DNA of 64,000 nt from an uncultured Clostridia bacterium (lineage in GTDB: Bacteria; Bacillota; Clostridia; Christensenellales; UBA1242): the NCBI GenBank assembly GCA_947627545.1, contig CANQWK010000004.1, positions 1 through 64,000 of the forward strand, written 5' to 3'. Under the pieces are notes generated by a model. The model saw only the letters and a program-made list of their open reading frames with translations. It had not been told where the DNA came from and did not search any database. Made by a program: the position numbers and the translations under genes. Positions 8,404 to 16,778 of this stretch are shown piece after piece; position 1 is the first letter of the stretch; each line of letters begins with the position of its first letter.

Positions 8404-8490
8404 ATGAAAATTGAAGAAGTTGAAGATTTTTTATTAAACAAAGAACAAAATTTAAAGCAAATTGTTGTTTCAGATAAATTAAATGGCTAA
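8404..8490 (+). pseudogene. N-terminal piece of the methyltransferase, ended by in-frame TAA
   Basis: ATG at 8404 opens 28 codons (MKIEEVEDFLLNKEQ, then LKQIVVSDKLNG) and stops at TAA 8488-8490. The same frame continues without another stop through INKIIIKPTKIKNKLVYQ into the methyltransferase at 8533. Relatives of this methyltransferase carry an N-terminal domain of this kind (a hydrophobic segment, then IRP-x-IKGKLxYQ), so the 28 codons are the true gene start and the TAA interrupts it. AAA to TAA is a single-base change. This piece alone is unlikely to be functional. Confidence 0.7.
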
Positions 8491-8532
8491 ATAAATAAAA
8501 TTATAATTAAACCAACAAAAATTAAAAATAAA

Positions 8533-9546
8533 TTGGTTTATCAAGTTGCAACTTTTAAAAACAATCAAGTTTTTCACACCAATTTAGATTATAAATCAGC
8601 AATAAACGCATTGCAAATTAAAAATTTTAAACAAATTTTGTGTGAAAACATTGGTAGTAGCGCAACTTTTTCTATATCAAAAAATGGTTATAAATTTCAT
8701 GAAAAACCTAACGAAATTTTGCCTAAAGATATTAACACAGACCATAACAAACAAAAAAATTATTTAATAAACGAAGGTGATAATGTGCCAATTTTGCAAG
8801 AACTTGGCATTTTTACAAAAGAAAATAAAATTGTTAATAAAATGTATGATAAATTTAAACAAATTAATAGATTTATTGAAATTATTGACGATGAATTTAA
8901 AAATTCAAATTTAAAAGAAATAACAATTTTAGATTTTGGCTGCGGAAAATCTTATTTAACTTTTTTAATTTATCATTATTTTGTAAATATTAAAAAAATT
9001 AAAGCAAACATTATAGGTTATGATATAAAAAAAGATGTCGTAGAAAATTGTAATAATCTTGCAAAAAAATTTAATTGTTCTGGCTTAAAATTTGTTGTTA
9101 GTGATGTTAAAAAAGATAAATTATTTTCAGGCAAAATTGATATGGTAATAACCTTGCACGCTTGTGATACAGCAACCGATTATGCATTAAATTTTGCAAT
9201 TCAAAACAAAGCGAAATATATATTTTCTGTTCCATGCTGCCAGCACGAAATTAATCTCTCTATAAACAACGGAGGCGATTTTGACATTATGCTTAAAGAT
9301 GGAATAATTAAAGAAAGGTTTTCTGCATTATTAACAGATGAATTCCGTGCCGAAATTTTGCGTGCTATGGGGTATAGTGTGGACATGATAGAGTTTGTAG
9401 ATTTTGCCCATTCGCCTAAAAATATTATGATAAGAGCAAAATTATCAAAACATAAATTTGACACAAAAATTTTTGAAAATCTTAAAAAAATTAAGCAAAA
9501 ATACAATTTTAATCAAAAATTATATAGTTTTTTTGAAAATTTTTAA
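8533..9546 (+). CDS. Class I SAM-dependent methyltransferase (Methyltransf_32 type), interrupted 5' end
   Basis: The intact part is 337 codons from a TTG at 8533. The SAM-binding motif LDFGCGKSYLT, the acidic IIGYDIKKD strand end, and the family-specific LHACDTATDYAL and VPCCQHE blocks are all present, so the catalytic domain is complete. Substrate is unknown; members are suggested to act on RNA or small molecules. The TTG has no Shine-Dalgarno, and the natural start is probably ATG 8404, cut off by the in-frame TAA at 8488. Readthrough, internal restart, recent inactivation or a sequence error are all possible. The preserved frame of more than 330 codons argues that loss, if real, is recent. 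Confidence 0.75.
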   Translation: MVYQVATFKNNQVFHTNLDYKSAINALQIKNFKQILCENIGSSATFSISKNGYKFHEKPNEILPKDINTDHNKQKNYLINEGDNVPILQELGIFTKENKIVNKMYDKFKQINRFIEIIDDEFKNSNLKEITILDFGCGKSYLTFLIYHYFVNIKKIKANIIGYDIKKDVVENCNNLAKKFNCSGLKFVVSDVKKDKLFSGKIDMVITLHACDTATDYALNFAIQNKAKYIFSVPCCQHEINLSINNGGDFDIMLKDGIIKERFSALLTDEFRAEILRAMGYSVDMIEFVDFAHSPKNIMIRAKLSKHKFDTKIFENLKKIKQKYNFNQKLYSFFENF

Positions 9547-9648
9547 AATTTTTTAATATTTTGAAATTTTATTTTAACGTTTTAATTTAAATAGTTTTGT
9601 TAAAAAAATAAATAAAAAACAAAATTAATTATGCAAAATAAAAATTGT

Positions 9649-9677
9649 TTTACTTTTTATTAAAATTGATTTATACT
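9649..9677 (+). promoter_or_regulatory. Promoter of plsX
   Basis: TTTACT (9649-9654), 17-nt spacer, TATACT (9672-9677). Predicted start near 9684, 30 nt before the plsX ATG. Confidence 0.55.
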
Positions 9678-9713
9678 ATAAATAACTAATTTAAATTTAA
9701 TTAAGGAGTTAAT

Positions 9714-10706
9714 ATGAAAATTGTTGTTGATGCTTTTGGTGGAGATTATGCTCCGCAAGAAATTGTTGCAGGTGCGGTTAAAGCCTTGCAAGCAAATGAA
9801 AAATTAGAAGTTGTTTTGGTTGGAGATAAAGACCGTATTACCGAAATTTTACAAAGTTTAGTTTTTGTTAGTGATAGGTTGGAAATTGTTCATGCACCAG
9901 ATGTTGTAACTATGGAAGATATTCCAACAGTTGCAATAAGAACAAAAAAAACATCTAGCATTGTGGTGGCTTATGATTATTTAAAAAATAATGACGATGC
10001 AACTGCTTTGGTTAGTGCTGGCAGCACAGGCGCAACTCTTACCGGTGCGGTTTTAAAATTAGGTAGAATTCCAAATATATCTAGGCCGGCATTAGCACCT
10101 GTTCTTCCAACTGTAAACGATAGGGGTGTTATGCTATTAGACTGCGGCGCCAACGCAGATTGCAAAGCAGAAAATTTGTTGCATTTTGGTGTTATGGGCA
10201 ACGAATATATGAAAGCACTTGGCATAAAAAACCCTCGCATTGCACTTTTGAACATTGGCACAGAAGAAGAAAAGGGCAGTGAAATGATAAAAGAAGCCCA
10301 TCAATTATTAAAAAATTCCGGTTTAAATTTTGTTGGCAACATCGAAGCAAGAGATATTATGCGTGGTAATGTTGATGTTGTGGTTAGCGATGGTTTTTCT
10401 GGTAACATAGCACTAAAAACAATTGAAGGCGTTGCTGAAATATTATTTGGCGAATTAAAAGATACTGTTAAATCTTCCTTTAAAGCGAAAATAGGCGGAT
10501 TGTTTTTAAAAAATAGTTTAAAAAATATTAAAAATAAATATGATTATCAAAAACTTGGAGGAGCTCCATTGTTAGGTGTTTCTAAAATAGTTTTAAAATG
10601 TCATGGCAACAGCAAGGCAGATAGCATTGCAAAAACAATTGAACAAGCTTACACACTATCTAAAAATAAATTAATTCAAAAAGTTAGCGAAGCAGTTGCT
10701 AAATAA
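9714..10706 (+). CDS. plsX: Phosphate acyltransferase PlsX
   Basis: A 330-residue enzyme forming acyl phosphate from acyl-ACP and phosphate, the first step of glycerolipid synthesis through PlsY. Recognised by the N-terminal VDAFGGDYAPQEIVAGAVKA, SAGSTGATLTGAVLKLGRIP near residues 100-120, and the VSDGFSGNIALKTIEG block near 225. Length is normal. AAGGAG precedes the ATG. In most Firmicutes plsX leads into fabD, fabG and acpP before rnc; here rnc follows directly, so the fatty-acid genes must lie elsewhere or be absent. Confidence 0.97.
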   Translation: MKIVVDAFGGDYAPQEIVAGAVKALQANEKLEVVLVGDKDRITEILQSLVFVSDRLEIVHAPDVVTMEDIPTVAIRTKKTSSIVVAYDYLKNNDDATALVSAGSTGATLTGAVLKLGRIPNISRPALAPVLPTVNDRGVMLLDCGANADCKAENLLHFGVMGNEYMKALGIKNPRIALLNIGTEEEKGSEMIKEAHQLLKNSGLNFVGNIEARDIMRGNVDVVVSDGFSGNIALKTIEGVAEILFGELKDTVKSSFKAKIGGLFLKNSLKNIKNKYDYQKLGGAPLLGVSKIVLKCHGNSKADSIAKTIEQAYTLSKNKLIQKVSEAVAK

Positions 10707-10861
10707 TTTAAGAGTAAATATAAATTTTAATGTAGCACATTATAAAATAAACATTAACTAAATTTTTATTAGAATTAGTTTTTAATAAAAAATTTAAATT
10801 TAATTAATTTCTTTTTAGTTATTTTATAAATTTAGCATAATCTATTATTTTAAAGGAAAGT

Positions 10862-11521
10862 ATGAAAAACAATTTTTTAGACCTATTTAATAAATGTCCA
10901 GACGAGTTAAAAAATCTTGCTTTAACTCATTCTTCTTTTGCACATGACCACAAAATTGAAAGCAACGAGCGATTAGAATTTTTAGGCGATAGCGTGCTTT
11001 CAATTATTGTTAGTGATTATTTGTATAAACATTTAAAAAAAGATGAAGGCAAAATGAGTAAAATCCGCTCAACATTTGTATGCACAGAAAATTTAGCAAA
11101 AATTGCACAAAAATTAGGTATAGAAAAACAAATAAAAATAGGCAAAAGTTTTAAAGATAGTTCAATAAGTGAAGCAATTTTGGCAGATACAATTGAGAGC
11201 ATTATAGGTGCAATTTATTTAACATATGGCTTACCTTCAATATCTTCGGCAGTGTTGGATTTATTAGACTTAAAAACGGAATTAAAAAAAGGCATAAAAC
11301 CACATGATTTTAAATCGGAATTACAAGAATATTGCCAAGCTCAAAAAATTGAACTTGACTATAAAGTTGAAAAATACAAACTAGAAAATGGGCAAGAAAA
11401 TTTTAGAGCAAGTAGTTTTATTAATGGGAAATTTTTAGCGTATGGCAACGGCTCAACTAAGCGAGAAGCCGAGCAGAATGCCGCTCATTTAGCCCTAGAA
11501 AAATTAAAAAAGGAGAAATAA
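10862..11521 (+). CDS. rnc: Ribonuclease III
   Basis: A 219-residue double-strand-specific RNase processing rRNA and mRNA. The catalytic signature NERLEFLGDSVL is at residues 38-49, and the second acidic cluster ADTIESIIGAIY is near 107-118. A dsRNA-binding domain follows (DFKSELQEYCQ, then GKFLAYGNGSTKREAEQNAA). AAAGGA precedes the ATG. The usual rnc-smc-ftsY order is broken: smc lies about 17 kb downstream with its own promoter. Confidence 0.97.
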   Translation: MKNNFLDLFNKCPDELKNLALTHSSFAHDHKIESNERLEFLGDSVLSIIVSDYLYKHLKKDEGKMSKIRSTFVCTENLAKIAQKLGIEKQIKIGKSFKDSSISEAILADTIESIIGAIYLTYGLPSISSAVLDLLDLKTELKKGIKPHDFKSELQEYCQAQKIELDYKVEKYKLENGQENFRASSFINGKFLAYGNGSTKREAEQNAAHLALEKLKKEK

Positions 11522-11572
11522 TTTTAAAAGAATAAATTTTTAATAGTTATAAAAATAAATTTAAATTTTTGC

Positions 11573-11600
11573 TTGACAAATAAAATTTTAAGTATATAAT
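11573..11600 (+). promoter_or_regulatory. Promoter of rpoZ-priA
   Basis: TTGACA (11573-11578), 16-nt spacer, TATAAT (11595-11600). Predicted start near 11607, with GAGGAG just before the rpoZ ATG. Confidence 0.75.
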
Positions 11601-11623
11601 ATTAATAAGTTGAGGAGAAAACT

Positions 11624-11821
11624 ATGTTATTTGAACCACCTATTGACGTTTTAGTTAATATTTTAGGCTGCCGATATACGGTTGCTGTTGTTGTTGGTGC
11701 TAGAGCAAAAGACCTTGAAAATAAAATACCAACAATTTTAAACGGAAGCGGAAATTTAGCAATTGATTATGCTGCTAACGAAGTTTTGCGTGGAGAAGTG
11801 GTTGGAGTTCAATCTAAATAA
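11624..11821 (+). CDS. rpoZ: RNA polymerase omega subunit
   Basis: A 65-residue protein at the canonical place ahead of priA. The pattern PPIDVLVNILGCRYTVAVVVGARAKDL corresponds to the omega block (SRYTLVxxxAKRAR in relatives), and AIDYAANEVLRGEV matches the C-terminal AVNEIxxGKI helix. Omega aids assembly and stability of RNA polymerase. Two usual residues differ (Cys for Ser before RYT, Gly-Ala-Arg-Ala for Ala-Lys-Arg-Ala), so it is somewhat divergent. gmk and coaBC, usual neighbours, are absent. Small size makes this call less certain than the neighbours. Confidence 0.85.
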   Translation: MLFEPPIDVLVNILGCRYTVAVVVGARAKDLENKIPTILNGSGNLAIDYAANEVLRGEVVGVQSK

Positions 11822-11823
11822 CA

Positions 11824-14001
11824 ATGTATGCACAAGTTGTTGTCGATATTTCATCTGATGCGGTAGATAGAGTTTTTGACTATCTTGCTTTACCAGAAAC
11901 CAAAGTAGGCATGCGTGTGCTTGCGCCTTTTGCAGGTAGAAATTTGCTTGGTTATGTAATATCTTTAAGTGAAACAACAAATTTTGACCCAGCAAAAATT
12001 AAACAAATTAAATCTAATTTAGAAACAGTTCCTAGGTTAAAACCCGAAATTTTAAATTTGTGTTTTTATCTATCTAGGAAATTTTTTTTGCGCATGAGCG
12101 ATTGCATAAAACTTGTTTTACCGTCTTGCGTTAGGCTAGATAGTGCTAAAGAACAAATTAATTATAATTTAACATTAAATTTAGATTTAGAAACAGCAAT
12201 AAATCAAATAGGCAAGCGTGCAAAATCTCAATTGGCAGCCGTAGCATTTCTTGCAGAACAAGGTGAAGCTGAATATGTAAAAATGGTTAATCTTTTTGGT
12301 AGGCAGGCTATAAATGCACTTGTAGATAAAGGCATTATAAATAAAAATTCAATGCGAAAGATGCGTGCGCCAAGCATTGAAAATGTAGCAGTAAAAAAGA
12401 ATATTTTAACAAAAAACCAACAACTTGCAGTGGACACAATAAAAGATAATAATCAAACCTTTTTATTGCAGGGTGTAACAGGTAGCGGCAAAACTGAAGT
12501 ATATATGACAATTATTGAACATGCACTAAATCAAAATAAAACCGCAATAATGCTTGTTCCAGAAATATCACTAACGCCACAAATGATGAGCCGCTTTAAC
12601 AGTCGTTTTCCAAACCAAGTTGCAGTTTTGCATAGTGGTTTAAGCGAGGGCGAACGCTTTGATGAATGGGACAGAATATTTACAGGTAAAGCAAGGGTAG
12701 TTTTAGGTGCAAGAAGTGCAATTTTTGCACCGTTAGAAAATCTTGGTGCAATTATAATAGACGAAGAACACGATAGTTCATATGTTAGCGAAAGTAACCC
12801 TCGTTTTGTAACGCACGATGTTGCAGAATTTAGGGCAAGATACAACAAATGTCCGCTTGTTTTAGGCAGTGCTACGCCAAGCATAGACAGTTTTAAAAAG
12901 GCAAAAGACGGCGTTTATAAACTTGTAACCTTACCAGAACGAATAAATGGAATGCAAATGCCTAATATTGAAATTGTTGACATGATAAACGAAGTGCTAG
13001 ACGGCAACGCATCGCCATTTAGCAAAAAACTTATATCAAAATTAGACCAATGCATAAACAATAAAAAACAGGCCATTATTTTCATAAATAGGCGAGGTTA
13101 CGCCTCTTTTGTTATTTGTAGAGAATGTGGTTATCGAGCAAAATGTGACGATTGTGAAGTAAGCCTTGTTTACCATAAAGAAGACAATCAATTAAAATGT
13201 CATTTTTGCGGCAAAAGATATAAAATGTTAGCAAGTTGTCCGCATTGCCATAGCACTAACATAAAATATGGGGCAATAGGCACAGAACGTGTAGTTAATG
13301 AATTAAAAAAGATGTTTCCAACCACACCAATTTTTAGAATGGATAACGACACAACTCGTGGCAAAGACGGTCATAAAAAAATATTGCAACAATTTTCACA
13401 AACCACGCCTTCAATTTTAGTTGGCACGCAAATGATAGCCAAAGGTCATGATTACCCAGATGTAACATTTGTCGGAATTTTAGATGCCGATGTTAGCCTT
13501 TACAATAGCGATTACAAATCCAACGAACGCACTTTTCAACTTGTAACTCAGGTTGCAGGCAGGGCTGGCAGGGCAAACGATAGCGGATATGTTGTTTTGC
13601 AAACATATTCACCAAAACATTATGTTTATAGGTTTGCTGCAAATTACGATTATTTAGGTTTTTACGATAAAGAAATAAACCTTCGCCAAACAACAGGTTT
13701 TCCACCATACAGCAACATTTTGAGAATATTAATTTCCAGTGCAAGTGAAACTAAAGCCATTGAAACCACAAAAAAAATTTATGATAAAGCAAAAGAATTA
13801 AAAGAAAAATTTGGCAAACAAATTATTTTTTTGCAGGCAATGTCAAGTCCAGTTAAACGCATACAAACCAAATTTAGATATCAAATTTTAACAAGATATT
13901 TGCCAAATGAAGAAATAACATCGGCATTTTATTCAATAGCCGACATAATAGAAAAAGATGTATCAATTTTTGTTGAATTAAACCCTAACAATTTAAGATA
14001 G
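11824..14001 (+). CDS. priA: Primosomal replication restart helicase PriA
   Basis: A 725-residue 3'-5' DNA helicase that reloads the replisome at stalled forks. An N-terminal DNA-binding region (residues 1-about 200) is followed by Walker A GVTGSGKTEVY near 218, Walker B DEEH near 314 and LGSATPS near 357. The zinc-binding insertion has Cys pairs between about 430 and 480 (CRECGYRAKCDDC, CHFCGKRY, CPHC). The ATG lies 2 nt after the rpoZ stop with no clear Shine-Dalgarno, suggesting translational coupling. Length is close to the E. coli form and shorter than Bacillus PriA. Confidence 0.97.
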   Translation: MYAQVVVDISSDAVDRVFDYLALPETKVGMRVLAPFAGRNLLGYVISLSETTNFDPAKIKQIKSNLETVPRLKPEILNLCFYLSRKFFLRMSDCIKLVLPSCVRLDSAKEQINYNLTLNLDLETAINQIGKRAKSQLAAVAFLAEQGEAEYVKMVNLFGRQAINALVDKGIINKNSMRKMRAPSIENVAVKKNILTKNQQLAVDTIKDNNQTFLLQGVTGSGKTEVYMTIIEHALNQNKTAIMLVPEISLTPQMMSRFNSRFPNQVAVLHSGLSEGERFDEWDRIFTGKARVVLGARSAIFAPLENLGAIIIDEEHDSSYVSESNPRFVTHDVAEFRARYNKCPLVLGSATPSIDSFKKAKDGVYKLVTLPERINGMQMPNIEIVDMINEVLDGNASPFSKKLISKLDQCINNKKQAIIFINRRGYASFVICRECGYRAKCDDCEVSLVYHKEDNQLKCHFCGKRYKMLASCPHCHSTNIKYGAIGTERVVNELKKMFPTTPIFRMDNDTTRGKDGHKKILQQFSQTTPSILVGTQMIAKGHDYPDVTFVGILDADVSLYNSDYKSNERTFQLVTQVAGRAGRANDSGYVVLQTYSPKHYVYRFAANYDYLGFYDKEINLRQTTGFPPYSNILRILISSASETKAIETTKKIYDKAKELKEKFGKQIIFLQAMSSPVKRIQTKFRYQILTRYLPNEEITSAFYSIADIIEKDVSIFVELNPNNLR

Positions 14002-14110
14002 GTTTAATAAAATTTTTTATTTAAACATTAAATTATTTTAAATTTTTAAATCACACATACACGAAAATTTTTTATTTATATAAAATCCTAATTAAATTTT
14101 AGGTAAAACA

Positions 14111-14139
14111 TTGACTAGTAGCGTAATTTATGCTAAAAT
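14111..14139 (+). promoter_or_regulatory. Promoter of def-fmt-rlmN
   Basis: TTGACT (14111-14116), 17-nt spacer, TAAAAT (14134-14139). Predicted start near 14146, about 100 nt ahead of def. Confidence 0.65.
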
Positions 14140-14247
14140 AAAGGCATATTCAATTTAATTTAAAAAATAATTCTAATTTTATATTAAAAATTTAGTAATT
14201 ATAATTAGCAATTATCAACTTTAATTTAAAACAATAAGGAGAAAAAT

Positions 14248-14712
14248 ATGGCTATTAGAGAAATTGTGCCTTACACCGATAAATTTATTAGAAAACAGAG
14301 CAAACCTGTTAAAGTTTTTGATGAAAATTTGTGGGAACTTTTAGACGATATGCAAGAAACCTTAGATACTGTTAAAGGGGCAGGTTTAAGCGCTGTTCAA
14401 GTTGGCGTTTTAAAGCGTGTATTTATAATTAACATTAACAATATAAAAATGGAGTTTATAAATCCTGTTATAACCAAAAAAAGTGGGGAACAATATAAAA
14501 AAGAGGGTTGTTTAAGCGTGCCTAACAACTTTAATTATGTAAAGCGTCCACAAACTGTAACTGTAACCGCCTTTGACCGCTACGGCAACAAATTTACACT
14601 AACTTGTGAAGATTGGACAGCTGTTTGCGTTTGCCATGAAAATGACCACTTAGACGGCATTTTATTCGTAGATAAAATTTGTGTTCCACCTGATGGCAAA
14701 GCGGAGGATTAA
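14248..14712 (+). CDS. def: Peptide deformylase
   Basis: A 154-residue metalloenzyme removing the N-formyl group from nascent proteins. The three diagnostic motifs are present: GAGLSAVQVG (motif 1, near 47), EGCLSVP (motif 2, near 88, Cys metal ligand) and CHENDHLDG (motif 3, near 130, the HExxH-type HENDH that also binds metal). The usual motif 3 is HExDHLxG, so it is intact. A strong AAGGAG box precedes the ATG. It is cotranscribed with fmt, the enzyme that adds the formyl group to initiator tRNA. Confidence 0.97.
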   Translation: MAIREIVPYTDKFIRKQSKPVKVFDENLWELLDDMQETLDTVKGAGLSAVQVGVLKRVFIININNIKMEFINPVITKKSGEQYKKEGCLSVPNNFNYVKRPQTVTVTAFDRYGNKFTLTCEDWTAVCVCHENDHLDGILFVDKICVPPDGKAED

Positions 14713-14719
14713 AGAATTA

Positions 14720-15640
14720 ATGAAAATTGTTTTATTTGGCACAAATGAATTTAGCCTAAGCGTTTTAAAAGGTTTAATAGATAATCATTTTGAGGTTGTT
14801 GCTTGCGTAACTCAGCCGGACAAAGTTAATGGCAGAAATGGCAAAATTTCATTTTCGCCAATTAAAAATTTTTGCTTAGATAATGGCATTCCTGTTTATC
14901 AATTTAAAAACTTAAATTTGGAAGGCGAAGCGGTTTTAAAAGCATATAACCCAGATATTTTTATAACTGCAAGTTTTGGTCAAATTATTAAGCAAAACAT
15001 TTTAAATATACCAAAATTAGGCACTTATAATGTTCATGCAAGTTTGCTTCCAAAATATCGTGGGGCAGCACCAATTCAGCGAGCAATCATGAACGGCGAA
15101 AAATATACAGGCATAACAATAATGCAAACCGAATTAGGTCTAGATGCTGGCGACATGTTCTTAAAAAAACAAATTGAAATTTTAGATGACGATACATTTT
15201 CTAGTGTATTTAACAAATTATCAACACTAGGTGCAGAGTGTATTGTTGAATTTTTAAATAATTTTGATACATTAAAAAGTAAAGGCGAAAAGCAAAATGA
15301 CAGTCTTTCAACCTATGCAAAAATGCTAACTGATAATGATTATTTAATAAACTTTAACAACACTTCAATTAACATATTCAATCAGGTGCGAGCGTTAGAA
15401 AATTGTTATTTTATATACAATGCAAAACGATACAAAGTTAAGGCTTGCAAACCAAATATAATGCACGGCAAGGCAGGTGAAATTCTTGCTTGCAACGGCA
15501 AAATTGGGCTTATAATTTCAACCGCCGACACAAGCATTGAAATTATAACAATTCATCCCGAAGGCAAACAACCAATGCCAGCAAAAGCGTTTATGAATGC
15601 AAACAAATTTAGGCAAGGAGATATTATTGAAAATTCTTAG
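14720..15640 (+). CDS. fmt: Methionyl-tRNA formyltransferase
   Basis: A 306-residue enzyme transferring formyl from 10-formyl-tetrahydrofolate to Met-tRNAi. The Rossmann start MKIVLFGTNEF, the active-site block NVHASLLPKYRGAAPIQRAI (about residues 107-126, catalytic His and Asn) and TGITIMQTELGLDAGDM are clear. I start at 14720, where the family begins (MKIVLFG), with GGAGG upstream; an in-frame ATG at 14681 would add 13 unrelated residues overlapping def. The end overlaps rlmN. Confidence 0.96.
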   Translation: MKIVLFGTNEFSLSVLKGLIDNHFEVVACVTQPDKVNGRNGKISFSPIKNFCLDNGIPVYQFKNLNLEGEAVLKAYNPDIFITASFGQIIKQNILNIPKLGTYNVHASLLPKYRGAAPIQRAIMNGEKYTGITIMQTELGLDAGDMFLKKQIEILDDDTFSSVFNKLSTLGAECIVEFLNNFDTLKSKGEKQNDSLSTYAKMLTDNDYLINFNNTSINIFNQVRALENCYFIYNAKRYKVKACKPNIMHGKAGEILACNGKIGLIISTADTSIEIITIHPEGKQPMPAKAFMNANKFRQGDIIENS

Positions 15641-16643
15641 TGATTTTTCTTTTAGCGAATTGAAATCTTGTTTGGCAAACCTACCTCAATTTAGAGCCAA
15701 ACAAATTTTTGATGCCATAATTCAAGGCAAAGATTATAACGAAACAACTTTGCCTAAATCACTAATAGAACAACTTAAAAACGAGTACATTTTAAAGCCT
15801 GTTGAAATTTATAAAACCTTAACAAGCAAGGACGGAACAAAAAAATATCTTTTAAAACTTTTCGATAACAACATTGTAGAATGTGTGTTTTTAAAGCAAA
15901 ATTATGGCAACACAATCTGTTTATCTTCCCAAGTTGGCTGCAAAATGGGCTGCAAGTTTTGCGCATCAACTCTAAATGGTTGCGTGCGAAATTTGTCTAC
16001 AGGCGAAATGCTTTCAACCATTGCAGTGGTAAACGCTGATAATGGCAAATGTAATGAACGCAACTTTTCAAATATTGTGGTTATGGGCAGCGGCGAACCT
16101 TTTGATAATTATGAAAATGTGGTTAAATGGTTAGAACTTATAACCGATAAAAATGGCTTTAATGTAAGCGAACGCAACATTTCAATTTCCACTTGCGGCT
16201 TGGTAGATAAAATTTATGAATTTGCTAAACTAAACTACAACATAACCTTGTGCTTATCTTTGCACGCAACAACCGATGAAACTCGCAAAACAATTATGCC
16301 AATTGCCAACCGCTACAATATACAACAAACCCTAGACGCTTTAAAATTTTATGTTGAACAGAACAATAGGCGAGTTGTGTTTGAATATTGCCTAATTAAA
16401 GATGTAAACAACTCTAAACAAGACATTTTGCGTTTGAAAGACCTTACAAAAGACCTTAAATGCCATGTAAATGTTATTTGCCTAAACCCAAATGGCGGCA
16501 GTTTAAAAGCAACAACTCGAGCAGAAGCAGTTGCCTTCGTTAAAGAACTAAACAAAATTGGTGTTTCAGCCACTTTACGCCGAAGCCAAGGTAGCGACAT
16601 TGAAGGTGCTTGCGGAATGTTACGTGCAAAACATTTAAACTAA
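15627..16643 (+). CDS. rlmN: Dual-specificity RNA methyltransferase RlmN
   Basis: A radical-SAM enzyme methylating C2 of adenosine 2503 in 23S rRNA and A37 in some tRNAs. The Cx3Cx2C cluster site CKMGCKFC lies near residue 110, with MGSGEPFDNY near 155 and SLHATTDETRKTIMP near 215. The conserved C-terminal Cys in GACGML is present. I prefer TTG at 15627 because AAGGAG lies six bases ahead of it; the in-frame ATG at 15597 lacks a site and would add ten residues. rsmB, which normally lies between fmt and rlmN, is missing. Confidence 0.9.
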   Translation: MKILSDFSFSELKSCLANLPQFRAKQIFDAIIQGKDYNETTLPKSLIEQLKNEYILKPVEIYKTLTSKDGTKKYLLKLFDNNIVECVFLKQNYGNTICLSSQVGCKMGCKFCASTLNGCVRNLSTGEMLSTIAVVNADNGKCNERNFSNIVVMGSGEPFDNYENVVKWLELITDKNGFNVSERNISISTCGLVDKIYEFAKLNYNITLCLSLHATTDETRKTIMPIANRYNIQQTLDALKFYVEQNNRRVVFEYCLIKDVNNSKQDILRLKDLTKDLKCHVNVICLNPNGGSLKATTRAEAVAFVKELNKIGVSATLRRSQGSDIEGACGMLRAKHLN

Positions 16644-16693
16644 AAACCGAAAAATTAAATAAATTTTAAATTACAAAAACTTAATTATTAGTA

Positions 16694-16722
16694 TTGACTA
16701 AATTTGTATTTTATGATATAAT
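16694..16722 (+). promoter_or_regulatory. Promoter of the LRR protein operon
   Basis: TTGACT (16694-16699), 17-nt spacer, TATAAT (16717-16722). Predicted start near 16729, 50 nt before the ATG. Confidence 0.7.
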
Positions 16723-16778
16723 TACAATAATAAAATAACTTACAATAGTAATATTCAACAACAAAAGGAGAAATTAAA

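Noticed and set aside
8488..8490. TAA as a recoded sense codon
   Set aside because: TAA is the usual stop at most genes here, so general reassignment is impossible; there is no SECIS-like or pyrrolysine context, since those use TGA or TAG.
12531..12884. A 117-codon minus-strand frame inside priA
   Set aside because: It is an antisense shadow of the conserved helicase core with no ribosome site or promoter.
14081..14102. CCTAA/TTAGG inverted repeat after priA as terminator
   Set aside because: The stem is only five pairs with no T-run after it.
15597..15626. Upstream ATG start for rlmN
   Set aside because: No ribosome binding site there, whereas TTG 15627 has AAGGAG at ideal spacing.
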